In this document: positions 17,792-27,800 of the stretch, one piece after another
Layout: each line of letters begins with the position of its first letter
How positions within the stretch are numbered: the first letter of the stretch is position 1
Assembly (NCBI RefSeq): GCF_001010415.1
Contig: NZ_JPLE01000015.1
Span: 32,813 to 96,812 of the forward strand
Origin: Xanthomonas pisi DSM 18956
GTDB lineage: Bacteria; Pseudomonadota; Gammaproteobacteria; Xanthomonadales; Xanthomonadaceae
Direction: 5' to 3'
DNA length: 64,000 bases
The notes under the pieces: model-generated
What the model was told of the DNA's origin: nothing
The model's database searches: none
Seen by the model: only the letters and a program-made list of their open reading frames with translations
Position numbers and translations under genes: made by a program

Positions 17792-19741
17792 ATGCCCCTC
17801 AGCTTTTCCCGCCTGCTGTCGCTGGCCCTCGCCGCTGTGTTGAGCCTGTCAGTGGCAGCGCCCGCCGATGCGGCCAAGAAGAAGACCGCCAAGGCACAGA
17901 CCACGCAGACGCGCGCGAAGGCGAGCAAAGGCAAGAAGACCACCAAGCCGGCGGCCAAGGCCTCGAAGACGGCCAAAGGCAGCAAGGCCGCCAGGGCCAG
18001 GCCGCGCGCAGTGGCCGCGCCGGTGGTGTTGACCAAGGCGCAGCAGCTCAACCTGCTCTACGACCAGTACTGGGACGCTTCGCTCAAGCTCAACCCGCTG
18101 CAGGCGACCTTCCAGGGCGAGAGCCGCTACAACGACCAGTTGCCCAATTTCCTGTCGCCGGCGTTCCGCCAGCAGTCGCATGATTTCACCGTGCTGTGGC
18201 TGGGCAAGGCCGAGGCGCTGGGGCCGGACGGCCTGAGCGGGCAGGACCTGCTCAGCTACCAGATCTTCGTGCGCGATGCGCGCAGCGCCCTGGCGGCCGA
18301 GCAGTTCCCCAGCTGGATGCTGCCGATCAACCAGTTCTACAACATCGCCAGCATCACGGTGGTGCTGGGCTCGGGCACCGGCGCGCAGCCGTTCAAGACG
18401 GTCAAGGATTACGACAACTGGTCGCGGCGTGCGCTGGGCATTCCCGACCTGTTCGACCAGGCCATCACCAACATGCGCGCCGGCATGCAGGCCGGCGTGG
18501 TGCAGCCCAAGGTACTGATGCAGAAGGTATTGCCGCAGCTGGATGCGATCATCGCGCGCAGCGCCGAAGACAGCCTGTTCTGGGGGCCGATCCGCAACCT
18601 GCCGGCCGACATGCCCGAGGCCGACAAGCAGCGCCTCACCGCCGAGTACAAGCGGCTGATCGAAGTGCGCATCCTGCCGGCCTATCGCGCCCTGCGCGGT
18701 TTCATCGCCACCGAATACCTGCCTGCCTGCCGCGACAGCGATGGCCTGGCCGCGCTGCCCAACGGCGCGGCGTGGTACGCCTATGACGTGCGGCAAAGCA
18801 CCACCTCCGACCTGAGCCCGGAGCAGATCCATCAGATCGGGCTGGAGGAGGTCGCGCGCCTGCAGGGCGAGATCACCGCGCTGACCAAGCAGGTCAAGTT
18901 CCGCGGCAACCTGCCCAAGTTCTACAAGTTCATGCAGACCGACAAGCGCTTCGGCTTCCGCAGCGACACCGAGCTGCTGGGGTATTACCGTGGCCTGCAG
19001 GGGCGCGTACAAGGCGCGGTGCCGCGGCTGTTCGCCCTGCAGGGCATCCCGGCGCTGGAAGTGCGCGCGGTGGAACCGCAACGCGCGCAATCGGCTGCCA
19101 GCGGCTCATACATGCGTCCCGGCGTCACCGGCAGCAATGGCGGCACGCCGGGCATCTTCTACGTCAACACCTCCGACCTGCCCTCGCGCAAGACCTGGGA
19201 AGCGGAGAGCCTGTACCTGCACGAAGCGATTCCGGGCCATCACTACCAGCTCGGGCTGCAGCAGCAGTTGACCGACCTGCCCAAGTTCCGCCGCCTCGGA
19301 GGCGAGACCGCCTACATCGAGGGCTGGGGGCTGTACGCCGAATCGCTGGGGCGCGAGTTGGGGCTGTATCAGGACCCCTACAACTACTACGGCTACCTGC
19401 AAAACGCATTGTGGCGCTCGATCCGGCTGGTTGCCGATACCGGCCTGCACAGCAAGGGCTGGACGCGGACCCAGGCCATCGACTACATGCTGGACAACTC
19501 GGCGATGAGCCGCACCGATGCCGAAGCCGAAGTCGACCGCTACATGGCCATCCCCGGCCAGGCGCTGGCCTACAAGGTCGGCGAGATGAAGATCGCGCAG
19601 CTGCGCGAGCAGGCCCAGCGCGAGCTGGGGCCGCGCTTCGACGTACGTGCCTTCCATACCGAAGTGCTCAAGGATGGCTCGGTGCCGCTGGAGATCCTGC
19701 AGGAAAAAGTGCAACGCTGGATCGCCACGCAAAAGGGCTGA
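17792..19741 (+). CDS. DUF885 family exported peptidase-like protein
   Basis: A 649-residue protein with a signal peptide (LLSLALAAVLSLSVAAPADA) and then an unusual basic linker of about 45 residues rich in Lys, Ala and Thr (KKKTAKAQTTQTRAKASKGK onward). The DUF885 catalytic domain follows. LHEAIPGHHYQLGLQQ is the family's zinc-peptidase-like HExxxGHH motif, and GWGLYAESLG and PGQALAYKVGEMKI are conserved downstream. Family members are periplasmic or lipoprotein peptidase-like enzymes of poorly known substrate. An ATG at 17792 was chosen; a TTG at 17774 is possible. A GC-rich hairpin lies after the stop (19745-19764). Confidence 0.88.
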   Translation: MPLSFSRLLSLALAAVLSLSVAAPADAAKKKTAKAQTTQTRAKASKGKKTTKPAAKASKTAKGSKAARARPRAVAAPVVLTKAQQLNLLYDQYWDASLKLNPLQATFQGESRYNDQLPNFLSPAFRQQSHDFTVLWLGKAEALGPDGLSGQDLLSYQIFVRDARSALAAEQFPSWMLPINQFYNIASITVVLGSGTGAQPFKTVKDYDNWSRRALGIPDLFDQAITNMRAGMQAGVVQPKVLMQKVLPQLDAIIARSAEDSLFWGPIRNLPADMPEADKQRLTAEYKRLIEVRILPAYRALRGFIATEYLPACRDSDGLAALPNGAAWYAYDVRQSTTSDLSPEQIHQIGLEEVARLQGEITALTKQVKFRGNLPKFYKFMQTDKRFGFRSDTELLGYYRGLQGRVQGAVPRLFALQGIPALEVRAVEPQRAQSAASGSYMRPGVTGSNGGTPGIFYVNTSDLPSRKTWEAESLYLHEAIPGHHYQLGLQQQLTDLPKFRRLGGETAYIEGWGLYAESLGRELGLYQDPYNYYGYLQNALWRSIRLVADTGLHSKGWTRTQAIDYMLDNSAMSRTDAEAEVDRYMAIPGQALAYKVGEMKIAQLREQAQRELGPRFDVRAFHTEVLKDGSVPLEILQEKVQRWIATQKG

Positions 19742-19845
19742 CCGCCGCGGGCTGCAGGCCGCGGCTGCGGCGCTTGGTATGCTGGAGGCTGTGCTAGCCA
19801 TCCGCAGGCGGGGCGCCTGCGCTGCCGCCCACAGGACGTGTCCCG

Positions 19846-20697
19846 ATGCCTTCTGACGATGACCGCACGCATGCCGCATCACCGCGCGAGATTCCCTCCC
19901 AGGCGCCCTTGCTGTCGCCCAGCCTGACCGAGCGTCTGCGCAACGGCCGGTGGTGGCGCAATCTGATCGGAGAGGCCGGCGCAGAGGTGTTCCGCGTGCA
20001 GCTCCCCACCGGCCCGGACGTTTTCCTCAAGCAGGCTGACGGCGACGACGCGCAGGCGCTGATCGACGAGATGGTTCGCCTGGCGTGGTTGTCGCGCCTG
20101 GATGCGGGCAACCTGCCGCCGGTGCCGGCCATCGTGCACGCCGAAACCATGGGCGGTCGCACCTGGTTGCTGACCAGCGCCATGCCGGGCCGCACTGCCT
20201 ACGCCTGGCTGCAGGACGATCCCGGACGTGGCGTGGCCATCGTGCAGTCCCTGGCTGCAGCGCTGCGGCGCTGGCATGCGTTACCGGTGCACTGCTGCCC
20301 GTTCAACGCCGATCACATGCTGCGGCTGGCCCACGCCCGTCGACGCCTGGACGCCGGACTGATCGATGCCGACGATTTCGACGATGCCCGCGCCGGCTGG
20401 ACGCCTGCGCAGGTCTGGGCGGCGATGCAGGCGCTGCTGCCGCTGCGGGCCGAGCGCGTGGTGACCCATGGCGACTATTCGCTGGACAACATCCTGCTCG
20501 ATGCGCAAGGCCAGGTCACCGGCATCATCGATGTGGGCAAAGCCGGCATCGCCGATCCGTATCAGGACCTGGCCATCCTCTGGAACTGCCTGTCGGAGTT
20601 CGGCGCCGAGCTACAGCAGGCGCTGCTGACGGCCTATGCCACCGAGCTGGACCTACACCGTCTCACCTTCCACCTGTACCTGGACGAGTGCTTCTGA
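19846..20697 (+). CDS. Aminoglycoside 3'-phosphotransferase-like kinase
   Basis: A 283-residue phosphotransferase of the APH/choline-kinase fold. VTHGDYSLDNILL near residue 205 is the catalytic HGD-N motif, and IIDVGKAGIADPYQDLAIL is the metal-binding D loop with the YQDLA signature of APH(3') enzymes. The C-terminus YLDECF mirrors the family's LDEFF-type end. The N-lobe Lys (DVFLKQAD) is present. All catalytic residues I can see are intact, so it may phosphorylate aminoglycosides, but a native metabolite substrate is equally possible. It is convergent with mmuM, has no transposon context and shows base use like its neighbours, suggesting an intrinsic gene. Confidence 0.85.
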   Translation: MPSDDDRTHAASPREIPSQAPLLSPSLTERLRNGRWWRNLIGEAGAEVFRVQLPTGPDVFLKQADGDDAQALIDEMVRLAWLSRLDAGNLPPVPAIVHAETMGGRTWLLTSAMPGRTAYAWLQDDPGRGVAIVQSLAAALRRWHALPVHCCPFNADHMLRLAHARRRLDAGLIDADDFDDARAGWTPAQVWAAMQALLPLRAERVVTHGDYSLDNILLDAQGQVTGIIDVGKAGIADPYQDLAILWNCLSEFGAELQQALLTAYATELDLHRLTFHLYLDECF

Positions 20698-20772
20698 CCG
20701 CCGGCTGCTCCTCCCGCCACGCGCCAGGCCTGCCACATCCGCTGCTCTGGATGGATGACCGCGCGAATCGAA

Positions 20773-21735
20773 TCACGCCTGCGCCCGCGCGGCCGCCAAC
20801 GCGGCGATATCGCGCGGAGTGGTGCGGCAGCAGCCGCCGATCAGGCGCGCGCCTGCAGACAGCCACTGCGCGTGCTGGTCTGCCAGACTGCAGGCAGGCG
20901 TATCGCCGGCATGCCAGCGTTTATCGCCAGCGTCGTAGTGCTCGCCCGAGTTGGGGTACACCACCAGCGGCAAGGCGGTCAGCGCCGACAGACTCTGCAA
21001 TGCGGCGGTGACCCGATCCAGCGCAATGCAGTTGATCCCCACCGCGATCACCTGCGCGCACGCATCCAGCGCCGGAATCACCTGCGCCAACGGTGTGCCG
21101 TCGCTCAGATGATCGGCATCGCGCAACGTGAAAGAGAACCATGCATGCAATTGCGGAAATTCTTCCAGCAGCAGGCGTAACGCCACGATCTCGTTCGCCG
21201 AGGGCAGCGTCTCGCAGGCCAGCAGATCCACGCCCGCCTCCGCCAGCGCAGCGATGCGCGGGCGATGGAAGTCCATCAGTTGCGCCAAAGGCAACGTGTA
21301 GTCGCCGCGGTATTCCGAGCCATCGGCCAGATACGCGCCATACGGCCCGACCGACCCGGCCACCCATAACGGTGCATCCTGCGGTTGCACCTGCAGATGA
21401 TCGGCGCGCGCCTGCGCGGCCAGGGCCACGCTGCGCGCGATCAACGCCTGCGATTGCGCCAGATCCAGGCCGCGCGCGGCAAATCCCAGCGGGGTGGCCT
21501 GATAACTGGCAGTGATCGCGCACTGCGCGCCGGCAGCGAAGTAGTCGCGATGCACCTGATAGATCAGCTCCGGTTGCTCCATCAGCACGCGCGCCGACCA
21601 CAGCGCATCGTTGAGATCGCAGCCGCGTTGTTCCAGTTCGGTGGCAAGCGCGCCATCCAGCAGCACATACCCATCGTGCCGGAGCGCCGCACTGAAAGGC
21701 GCATCTGCGCGCGGCTGGCGGGAAGCGATCGTCAT
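20773..21735 (-). CDS. mmuM: Homocysteine S-methyltransferase
   Basis: A 320-residue zinc enzyme that methylates homocysteine with S-methylmethionine (or SAM) to make methionine. [14 protein letters not shown] near the N-terminus, NCIALDRV and GGCCRTTP near the C-terminus carry the three zinc-binding cysteines (NC and GGCC). [18 protein letters not shown] is a family stretch. The ATG overlaps the mmuP stop by 4 nt (ATGA), so the two are translationally coupled. S-methylmethionine is a plant metabolite, which fits a plant-associated host. Confidence 0.95.
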   Translation of the reverse strand: MTIASRQPRADAPFSAALRHDGYVLLDGALATELEQRGCDLNDALWSARVLMEQPELIYQVHRDYFAAGAQCAITASYQATPLGFAARGLDLAQSQALIARSVALAAQARADHLQVQPQDAPLWVAGSVGPYGAYLADGSEYRGDYTLPLAQLMDFHRPRIAALAEAGVDLLACETLPSANEIVALRLLLEEFPQLHAWFSFTLRDADHLSDGTPLAQVIPALDACAQVIAVGINCIALDRVTAALQSLSALTALPLVVYPNSGEHYDAGDKRWHAGDTPACSLADQHAQWLSAGARLIGGCCRTTPRDIAALAAARAQA

Positions 21736-23129
21736 GCGTGCAGTCTCCTGGCTGCGAGCCATTGGGTCAGTGCATAGGCGCCGTAACACAGCGCCACGAA
21801 CGGGATCCCGCACCACAGCGCGATGCGCTGCTGCGGGTCGAACGCCAGCCCGACACAGGCCAGCAGACAGAGCGTAAAGCCCAGGATCGGCGTCCACGGA
21901 TACCACGGCGCGCGATAGGCCAGCGTCTCCACCCCGATTCCATCGCGCAGCAACTGTCGGCGAAAGCGGTAATGCGCCGCGCAGATGCTCAGCCATACCA
22001 CGACCACCGCAAATCCCGAAACCGCCGAGATCGCAACGAAGACGGTATCGGCTGCATACACGCCGGTGAGCAAGGCCAGCAGGCCACCCAGCATGCTCAA
22101 GGCCAGTGCCGGCAACGGAATGCCGCGCCGGGTCAGGCGGGCAAGCCGCGCCGGCAGCGTGCCCTCGTTGGCCAGCGACCACAACATGCGCGCGGCCGCA
22201 TACAGGCCCGAATTGGCCGCCGACAGGATCGCGGTCAGGATCACGGCGTTCAAGATTTCTGCCGCATACGGAATGCCCAGCAGCTCGAACGCACGCACGA
22301 AGGGACTTGTCTCCACCACCGCCTGGCTGGCCGGCAGCAGCGCGGCCAGCACCAGCACGGTCCCGACGAACAACACCACCAGCCGTACCAGGGTCGTGCG
22401 AATCGCCAAGGGAATCGCACGCGCCGGCTGCGCGGTTTCGCCGGCGGCCACGCCGATCAACTCCGTACCGGAGAACGCGAAATTGACCGCCACCATCGTC
22501 ATCAGGATCGGCAAGGTGCCATGCGCAAACCAGCCATCGGCACGCAGATGCCGCAGCCCGGGTGCGGGCGAGCCATCGGCCAACGGCAGCAGGCCGACCA
22601 CCGCCGCGCCACCCAGTACGATGAACACCAGGATCGTGATCACCTTGATCAACGAAAACCAGAATTCGCCCTCGGCAAACCAACGCGCCGACACCGTATT
22701 CAAGCCGAAGATCAGCGCACAGAACAACAGACACCATGGCCACGCCGGGCTATGCGGAAACCAGTACTGCATGCAGAACGCCGCGGCGGTGAGGCTTGAG
22801 CCCAATGCCACCGTCCAGGTCAGCCAGTACAACCATGCCACCACGTAGCCGGTGGCCGGCCCCAGATAACGTGCCGCATAGACATGAAATGCACCGGTCT
22901 GCGGCATCGCCACCGCCAGTTCGCCCAGGCACTGCATCACCAGATACACCACCAGCGCGCCGATCAGATAGGCGATCACCGTGCCCAACGCACCGGTGCT
23001 GGCGATGATGTAGCCGGTGTTGAAGAACAGCCCGGTGCCGATCACCCCGCCCAGCGAGAGCATCACCAGATGGCGCACCTGCATGCTGCGCTGGAACTGC
23101 GGCGTGGTGGCGGACGAGGGCTCGGGCAT
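21732..23129 (-). CDS. mmuP: S-methylmethionine permease, amino acid/polyamine/organocation family
   Basis: A 465-residue, 12-helix amino acid permease. Its length is close to E. coli MmuP (467). [20 protein letters not shown] and [16 protein letters not shown] are the first-helix APC signature, and [15 protein letters not shown] is the conserved loop. Coupling to mmuM by overlap identifies S-methylmethionine as the likely substrate. The start at 23129 ([14 protein letters not shown]) was chosen because it gives family length; the frame is open farther upstream without conserved sequence. Confidence 0.9.
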   Translation of the reverse strand: MPEPSSATTPQFQRSMQVRHLVMLSLGGVIGTGLFFNTGYIIASTGALGTVIAYLIGALVVYLVMQCLGELAVAMPQTGAFHVYAARYLGPATGYVVAWLYWLTWTVALGSSLTAAAFCMQYWFPHSPAWPWCLLFCALIFGLNTVSARWFAEGEFWFSLIKVITILVFIVLGGAAVVGLLPLADGSPAPGLRHLRADGWFAHGTLPILMTMVAVNFAFSGTELIGVAAGETAQPARAIPLAIRTTLVRLVVLFVGTVLVLAALLPASQAVVETSPFVRAFELLGIPYAAEILNAVILTAILSAANSGLYAAARMLWSLANEGTLPARLARLTRRGIPLPALALSMLGGLLALLTGVYAADTVFVAISAVSGFAVVVVWLSICAAHYRFRRQLLRDGIGVETLAYRAPWYPWTPILGFTLCLLACVGLAFDPQQRIALWCGIPFVALCYGAYALTQWLAARRLHA

Positions 23130-23434
23130 GGGCAGGCGTGGTGGGCGGCGCACCATCGTGCCATGCGCATGCATGGCGAGCACAGCCACGCGTTGGCGAG
23201 CTGTGACGCTGTACAAGCACTTCAGGCAGGTGCGGGTATGCTCGCGTGCCGATCCTGGACATCCACCATGTCTGACAAAGCTTACCCACGCCCACCGGCA
23301 ATGCTGCCGACTCGCGCACGCTATGCGCCAGGTGCGCAGGCGCCGCACCGCCGCGCGCGGGATCTGCGCGCGGCGGTGACGGCGGTTGATCGAGGCCGGC
23401 AACGAGGCCTGCCGGTACCGCGGGGGTACGCAGC
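23130..23434. promoter_or_regulatory. Divergent spacer mmuP / VOC with perfect 12-bp inverted repeat
   Basis: ACCGCCGCGCGC (23347-23358) and GCGCGCGGCGGT (23366-23377) are perfect complements separated by 7 nt, 58 nt upstream of the VOC gene. Position between divergent genes suggests an operator or leader hairpin. I did not find a recognisable SAM riboswitch or MetJ-type box. Confidence 0.4.
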
Positions 23435-23824
23435 ATGATGCTGGCCGGCATCCACCATGTGGCGATCATCGCGGGCGACTACGCGGCCTCCAAACAATTT
23501 TATTGCGAGATTCTCGGTCTGCGCGTGCTGGCCGAGCATTACCGCCAGGCACGCGATTCGTGGAAGCTGGATCTGGCGCTGCCCGACGGCAGCCAGATCG
23601 AGCTGTTCTCGTTCCCCAACGCTCCGCTGCGACCCAGCCGCCCGGAAGCACGCGGCCTGCGTCACCTGGCCTTTCGCGTAGAAGACCTGGATAGCGCAGT
23701 GACGCATCTCAACGCCCATGGCGTCATCACCGAAGACATCCGCATCGACGAATACACAGGACGCCGCTTCACCTTCTTCGCCGATCCGGACGATCTGCCA
23801 CTGGAGCTGTACGAGGTCGGTTGA
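23435..23824 (+). CDS. VOC family protein (glyoxalase/bleomycin-resistance fold, YaeR/GloA2-like)
   Basis: A 129-residue single-domain vicinal-oxygen-chelate protein. [20 protein letters not shown] opens the first beta-alpha-beta-beta-beta module; [20 protein letters not shown] opens the second, and [10 protein letters not shown] ends it. The metal-ligand pattern His (HHVAII), Glu (IELFSF), His (RHLAF), Glu (LELYE) is complete, so an active metalloenzyme is likely. It resembles E. coli YaeR and the GloA2 group. Substrate unknown; methylglyoxal-type lyase is possible. It is monocistronic. Confidence 0.85.
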   Translation: MMLAGIHHVAIIAGDYAASKQFYCEILGLRVLAEHYRQARDSWKLDLALPDGSQIELFSFPNAPLRPSRPEARGLRHLAFRVEDLDSAVTHLNAHGVITEDIRIDEYTGRRFTFFADPDDLPLELYEVG

Positions 23825-23975
23825 GGAACCACCACGCCGGGCATCGGCTCGACGCGCATCGGTTGCATCTCCACTCAGCGGCGCTTCGCGAATCGATCCT
23901 CCACATGACTTCCGGCCGATGCGGCGCCGCGGTAACGCAATGAAGATCTAAGCACCCCAGGACACAGGAACGTCC

Positions 23976-24869
23976 ATGCTGCAGATTCGTGCGTTGTCCA
24001 AGACCTACGCCAATGGCGTGCATGCATTGCAAGGCGTCACGTTGGATATTCCTCGCGGCATGTTCGGACTGCTCGGTCCAAACGGGGCCGGCAAGTCGTC
24101 CTTGATGCGCACGCTGGCCACGTTGCAGGAACCCGATGCCGGCAGCGTCAGCCTCGGCTGCGCCGATGGCAGCAGCATCGACGTGCTCAGGGACAAGGAC
24201 GCATTGCGCCGCCGGCTCGGCTATCTGCCGCAGGATTTCGGCGTGTACCCGAAGGTCAGTGCGCTGGACATGCTCGATCATTTCGCCGTGCTCAAAGGGC
24301 TGACCAACCGTGCACAGCGCAAGGAGGTGGTCGAACGTTTGCTGCAGCAGGTCAATCTGTGGGACGCGCGCAAGCGCAAGCTGGGCACCTATTCCGGCGG
24401 CATGCGCCAACGCTTCGGCATTGCGCAGGCGCTGCTGGGCAACCCGCAGCTGGTCATCGTCGACGAACCCACCGCCGGGCTGGACCCGGAAGAGCGCAAC
24501 CGTTTCTTGAACCTGCTGGCCGAAATCGGCGAGAACGTGGTGGTGATCCTGTCCACCCACATCGTCGAAGACGTCACCGACCTGTGCCCGACGATGGCCA
24601 TCATGAACAAGGGGCAGGTGCTGCTGACCGGGAAGCCAGCCGATGCGATCGACATGCTCAACCAGCAGGTCTGGCGCAAACAGGTCAGCAAGAACACCTT
24701 GCCCGATTACGAAGCGCGCTTCACCGTCCTGTCCACGCGCCTGATCGCCGGGCATCCGGTCATCCACGTGTTCAGCGCGGACTGTCCGGAGCCGGGCTTC
24801 GAACAAGTCGCGCCCGATCTTGAGGATGTCTATTTCCAGCGCCTGCGCAAGCAAGCGCTGGCTGCCTGA
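23976..24869 (+). CDS. ABC transporter ATP-binding protein
   Basis: A 297-residue ABC ATPase. Walker A GPNGAGKSSL, Q-loop LGYLPQDFG, signature YSGGMRQRFG, Walker B LVIVDEPTAGLDP and the H-loop STHIVED are all intact. About 70 C-terminal residues after the nucleotide domain (WRKQVSKNTLPDYEARFTVL) are typical of the ABC-2 exporter ATPases. It ends 12 nt before the permease/M1 peptidase fusion, so it almost certainly energises that protein. The AGGAAC ribosome-binding site sits 6 nt before ATG 23976. Confidence 0.95.
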   Translation: MLQIRALSKTYANGVHALQGVTLDIPRGMFGLLGPNGAGKSSLMRTLATLQEPDAGSVSLGCADGSSIDVLRDKDALRRRLGYLPQDFGVYPKVSALDMLDHFAVLKGLTNRAQRKEVVERLLQQVNLWDARKRKLGTYSGGMRQRFGIAQALLGNPQLVIVDEPTAGLDPEERNRFLNLLAEIGENVVVILSTHIVEDVTDLCPTMAIMNKGQVLLTGKPADAIDMLNQQVWRKQVSKNTLPDYEARFTVLSTRLIAGHPVIHVFSADCPEPGFEQVAPDLEDVYFQRLRKQALAA

Positions 24870-24881
24870 CGGAGCGCGGCC

Positions 24882-27800
24882 ATGATCCTGGCGTTCCTGC
24901 GCTTCGAGCTGCGCGAACAGCTGCGCTCGCCCTTTTTGTGGTTGCTGGCCGGGCTGTACGCCTTGCTGGCCTTCGCCGCACTCTCCAGCGATGCCGTGCA
25001 GATCGGTGGTGGCATCGGCAATGTGCTGCGCAACGCGCCGACCGTCATCGCCAGCGTCCTGGCGATCTTCAGTCTGCTCGGTCTGCTGGTGGCTGCCTTG
25101 TTCGTCAGCAACGCGTTGCTGCGCGATTTCGAGCTGGGCACTGCGGAGCTGGTATTCTCCACACCGGTGCGCCGCCGTGATTACCTGGTCGGCCGGATCG
25201 GTGCGGCACTGATCGCCGGCACGGTGATGTATCTGGTGATCGCACTGGGCATGTTCGTGGCGCAGTTCATGCCGTGGATCGACCAGGCGCGGCTGGGGCC
25301 GGTCACGCTGCTGCCATACCTGTGGTCGCTGCTGGTGCTGGTGCTGCCCAACCTGCTGTTCACCACCGCGCTGCTGTCGGTGCTGGCGGTGACCACGCGC
25401 AGCATCCTGTGGGTCTACATCGGCGTCATCGTGTTTTTCGTGCTGTACGGCGTGAGCCGTGCGCTGCTGGCCGATCTGGACAACGTCTGGCTCGCGACCC
25501 TGTCCGATCCACTCGGCATCCGCGCACTGTCGCAGACATTGCGCTATTGGTCGGCCGAACAACGCAACCTGCAGCTCCCTCCGTTGACCGGTTACCTGCT
25601 CGCCAATCGCGCCCTGTGGCTGGGCATGAGCGGGCTGTTGTTCGCGGCGACCTTCGCACTGTTTCGCACCGAACGTAGCGGCACGCGTCGTCGCCGCGGC
25701 GTGGCGCCTGCTGCATCCACCAGCGCACAGGCAGCCAGCGTGCGCGTCACCACCACCCGCCTCACCGTGACACCCGCCTTCACCGCTACCACCGCGTTTG
25801 AGCAACTGCTGCGTCAGATCCGTTTCGATACGCTCGGCGTGCTGCGCAGCGCGCCGTTCGTGGTGCTGCTGATCCTGGGCCTGGCCAACTTCATCCCGAC
25901 CGCACTGTTCAATGCGCGCCTGTACGGTACCGCCGTGCTGCCGGTCACCTCGCTGATGCTGCAAGCGCAGCAGAACAGCTACAGTTTTCTGCTGATCATC
26001 GTGGTGCTGTTCTACGCCGGCGAACTGGTGTGGAAGGAGCGCAGCAACCGCATCGACGGCATCACCGATGCCATGCCGGTGCCGGACTGGGTTCCCCTGC
26101 TTGGCAAGTTCGTGGCCTTGCTGGCAGTGATCGCCAGCTTCCAGCTCGCCGGCGCGTTGACCTCGATCGCGCTGCAACTTGGCCGCGGCTACACCACCAT
26201 CGAGCCGCTGCTGTATCTGAAGACCCTGGCGCTTGGCTCGGTACTGTATGTACTGATGGGCGGCATGGCGCTGGTGCTGCAGGTACTGAGCAACAACAAG
26301 TTCGTCGGCTACGCGTTGCTGATGCTGGTATTGATCGGGCAATCGGCGTTGTCGCTGCTGGATTACACACAGAATCTGTACAACTTCGGAGGCTGGCCCA
26401 ACGCGCCGTATTCGGACATGAACGGCTTCGGCCACTTCCTGCCCGGGCAGTTGTGGTTCCAGGGCTATTGGGGCGTCTTCCTGCTGACCTTGTTGCTGCT
26501 GTCCTCGGCGTTGTGGCCACGCGGCGTCGGCCATGGACTGCATCAGCGGGGGCGCCTGGCAGTGCAGCGCTTGCGCAGCGCGACCGGCGTGGCATTGGCG
26601 GTCAGCCTGCTCGGCTTTGCGGCGATCGGCGGTTGGTTGTACTGGAACACCAACGTCTACAACAGTTTCCTGTCGCCGGAGCAGCAGCTGGACCTGCAAG
26701 CGCGCTACGAGCGTGCGTACAGCAAGTACAAGGACCTGCCGCAGCCGCGCATCATTGCCGTGGATAACCATGTCGACCTGCATCCGGAAACGCAATCGGT
26801 CGTGATCGATGCCACCTGGACCGTGCGCAATTCCCACAGCGCGCCGATCAGCGAAGTGCATCTCGGCATGCAGGGACGCACTGGCGACCGTAGCCTGGTC
26901 AACGTGGATCTGGGCGGGCAGACGCTGATCACCCACGATAGTCCGGCCGGCTACCGCATCTACCGTTTGCAGCGCCCGCTGCAACCCGGCGAAGAGCGCG
27001 TGTTCCGCTTCCGCGTGGACCAGCATCCGCATGGCATTACCGCCGGGCAGGCACAGACCGATCTGGTCGCCAACGGCAGTTTCTTCAATAGCCAGGTATT
27101 GCCCTGGTTCGGCTACAACAGCCAAACCGAGATCACCGACCGCAACGATCGCCGCAAGCGTGGTCTGGGCGAGCCCACGCGCATGCCTAAACTGGAAGAC
27201 CAGGCCGCACGCGCCAACACCTACGTCAGCGACGATGCCGACTGGCTCAGCTTCGCCAGCACCATCTGCACCGCACCGGACCAGATTGCGCTGGCGCCGG
27301 GCTATCTGCAGAAAGAATTCCAGCAGGCTGGCAGGCGCTGCTTCCGCTATGTCATGGATCGCCCGATGTTGAACTTCTATGCGTACCTGTCGGCGCGCTG
27401 GCAGGTGCGCAAGGCCTACTACAAGAAGATTCCGATCGAGATCTATTACGACCCCAAGCACCCCTACAACGTGCAACGCATGATCGAGAGCGTGCAGAAA
27501 TCGCTGGCCTATTACGAGGCCAATTTCACCCCGTACCAGCATCATCAGGTGCGCATCATCGAGTTCCCGGGCTATGCGGGGTTTGCGCAGTCGTTCGCCA
27601 ATACCATTCCCTACTCCGAATCGATCGGTTTCATCGCCGACCTGCGCGACAAGGACGACATCGACTACGTGTTCTACGTGACCGCGCATGAAGTGGCGCA
27701 CCAGTGGTGGGCGCATCAGGTGATCGGTGCGAATGTGCAGGGTGCCACGCTGCTGTCCGAATCGCTGGCGCAGTACTCGGCGCTGATGGTGATGGAGCGC

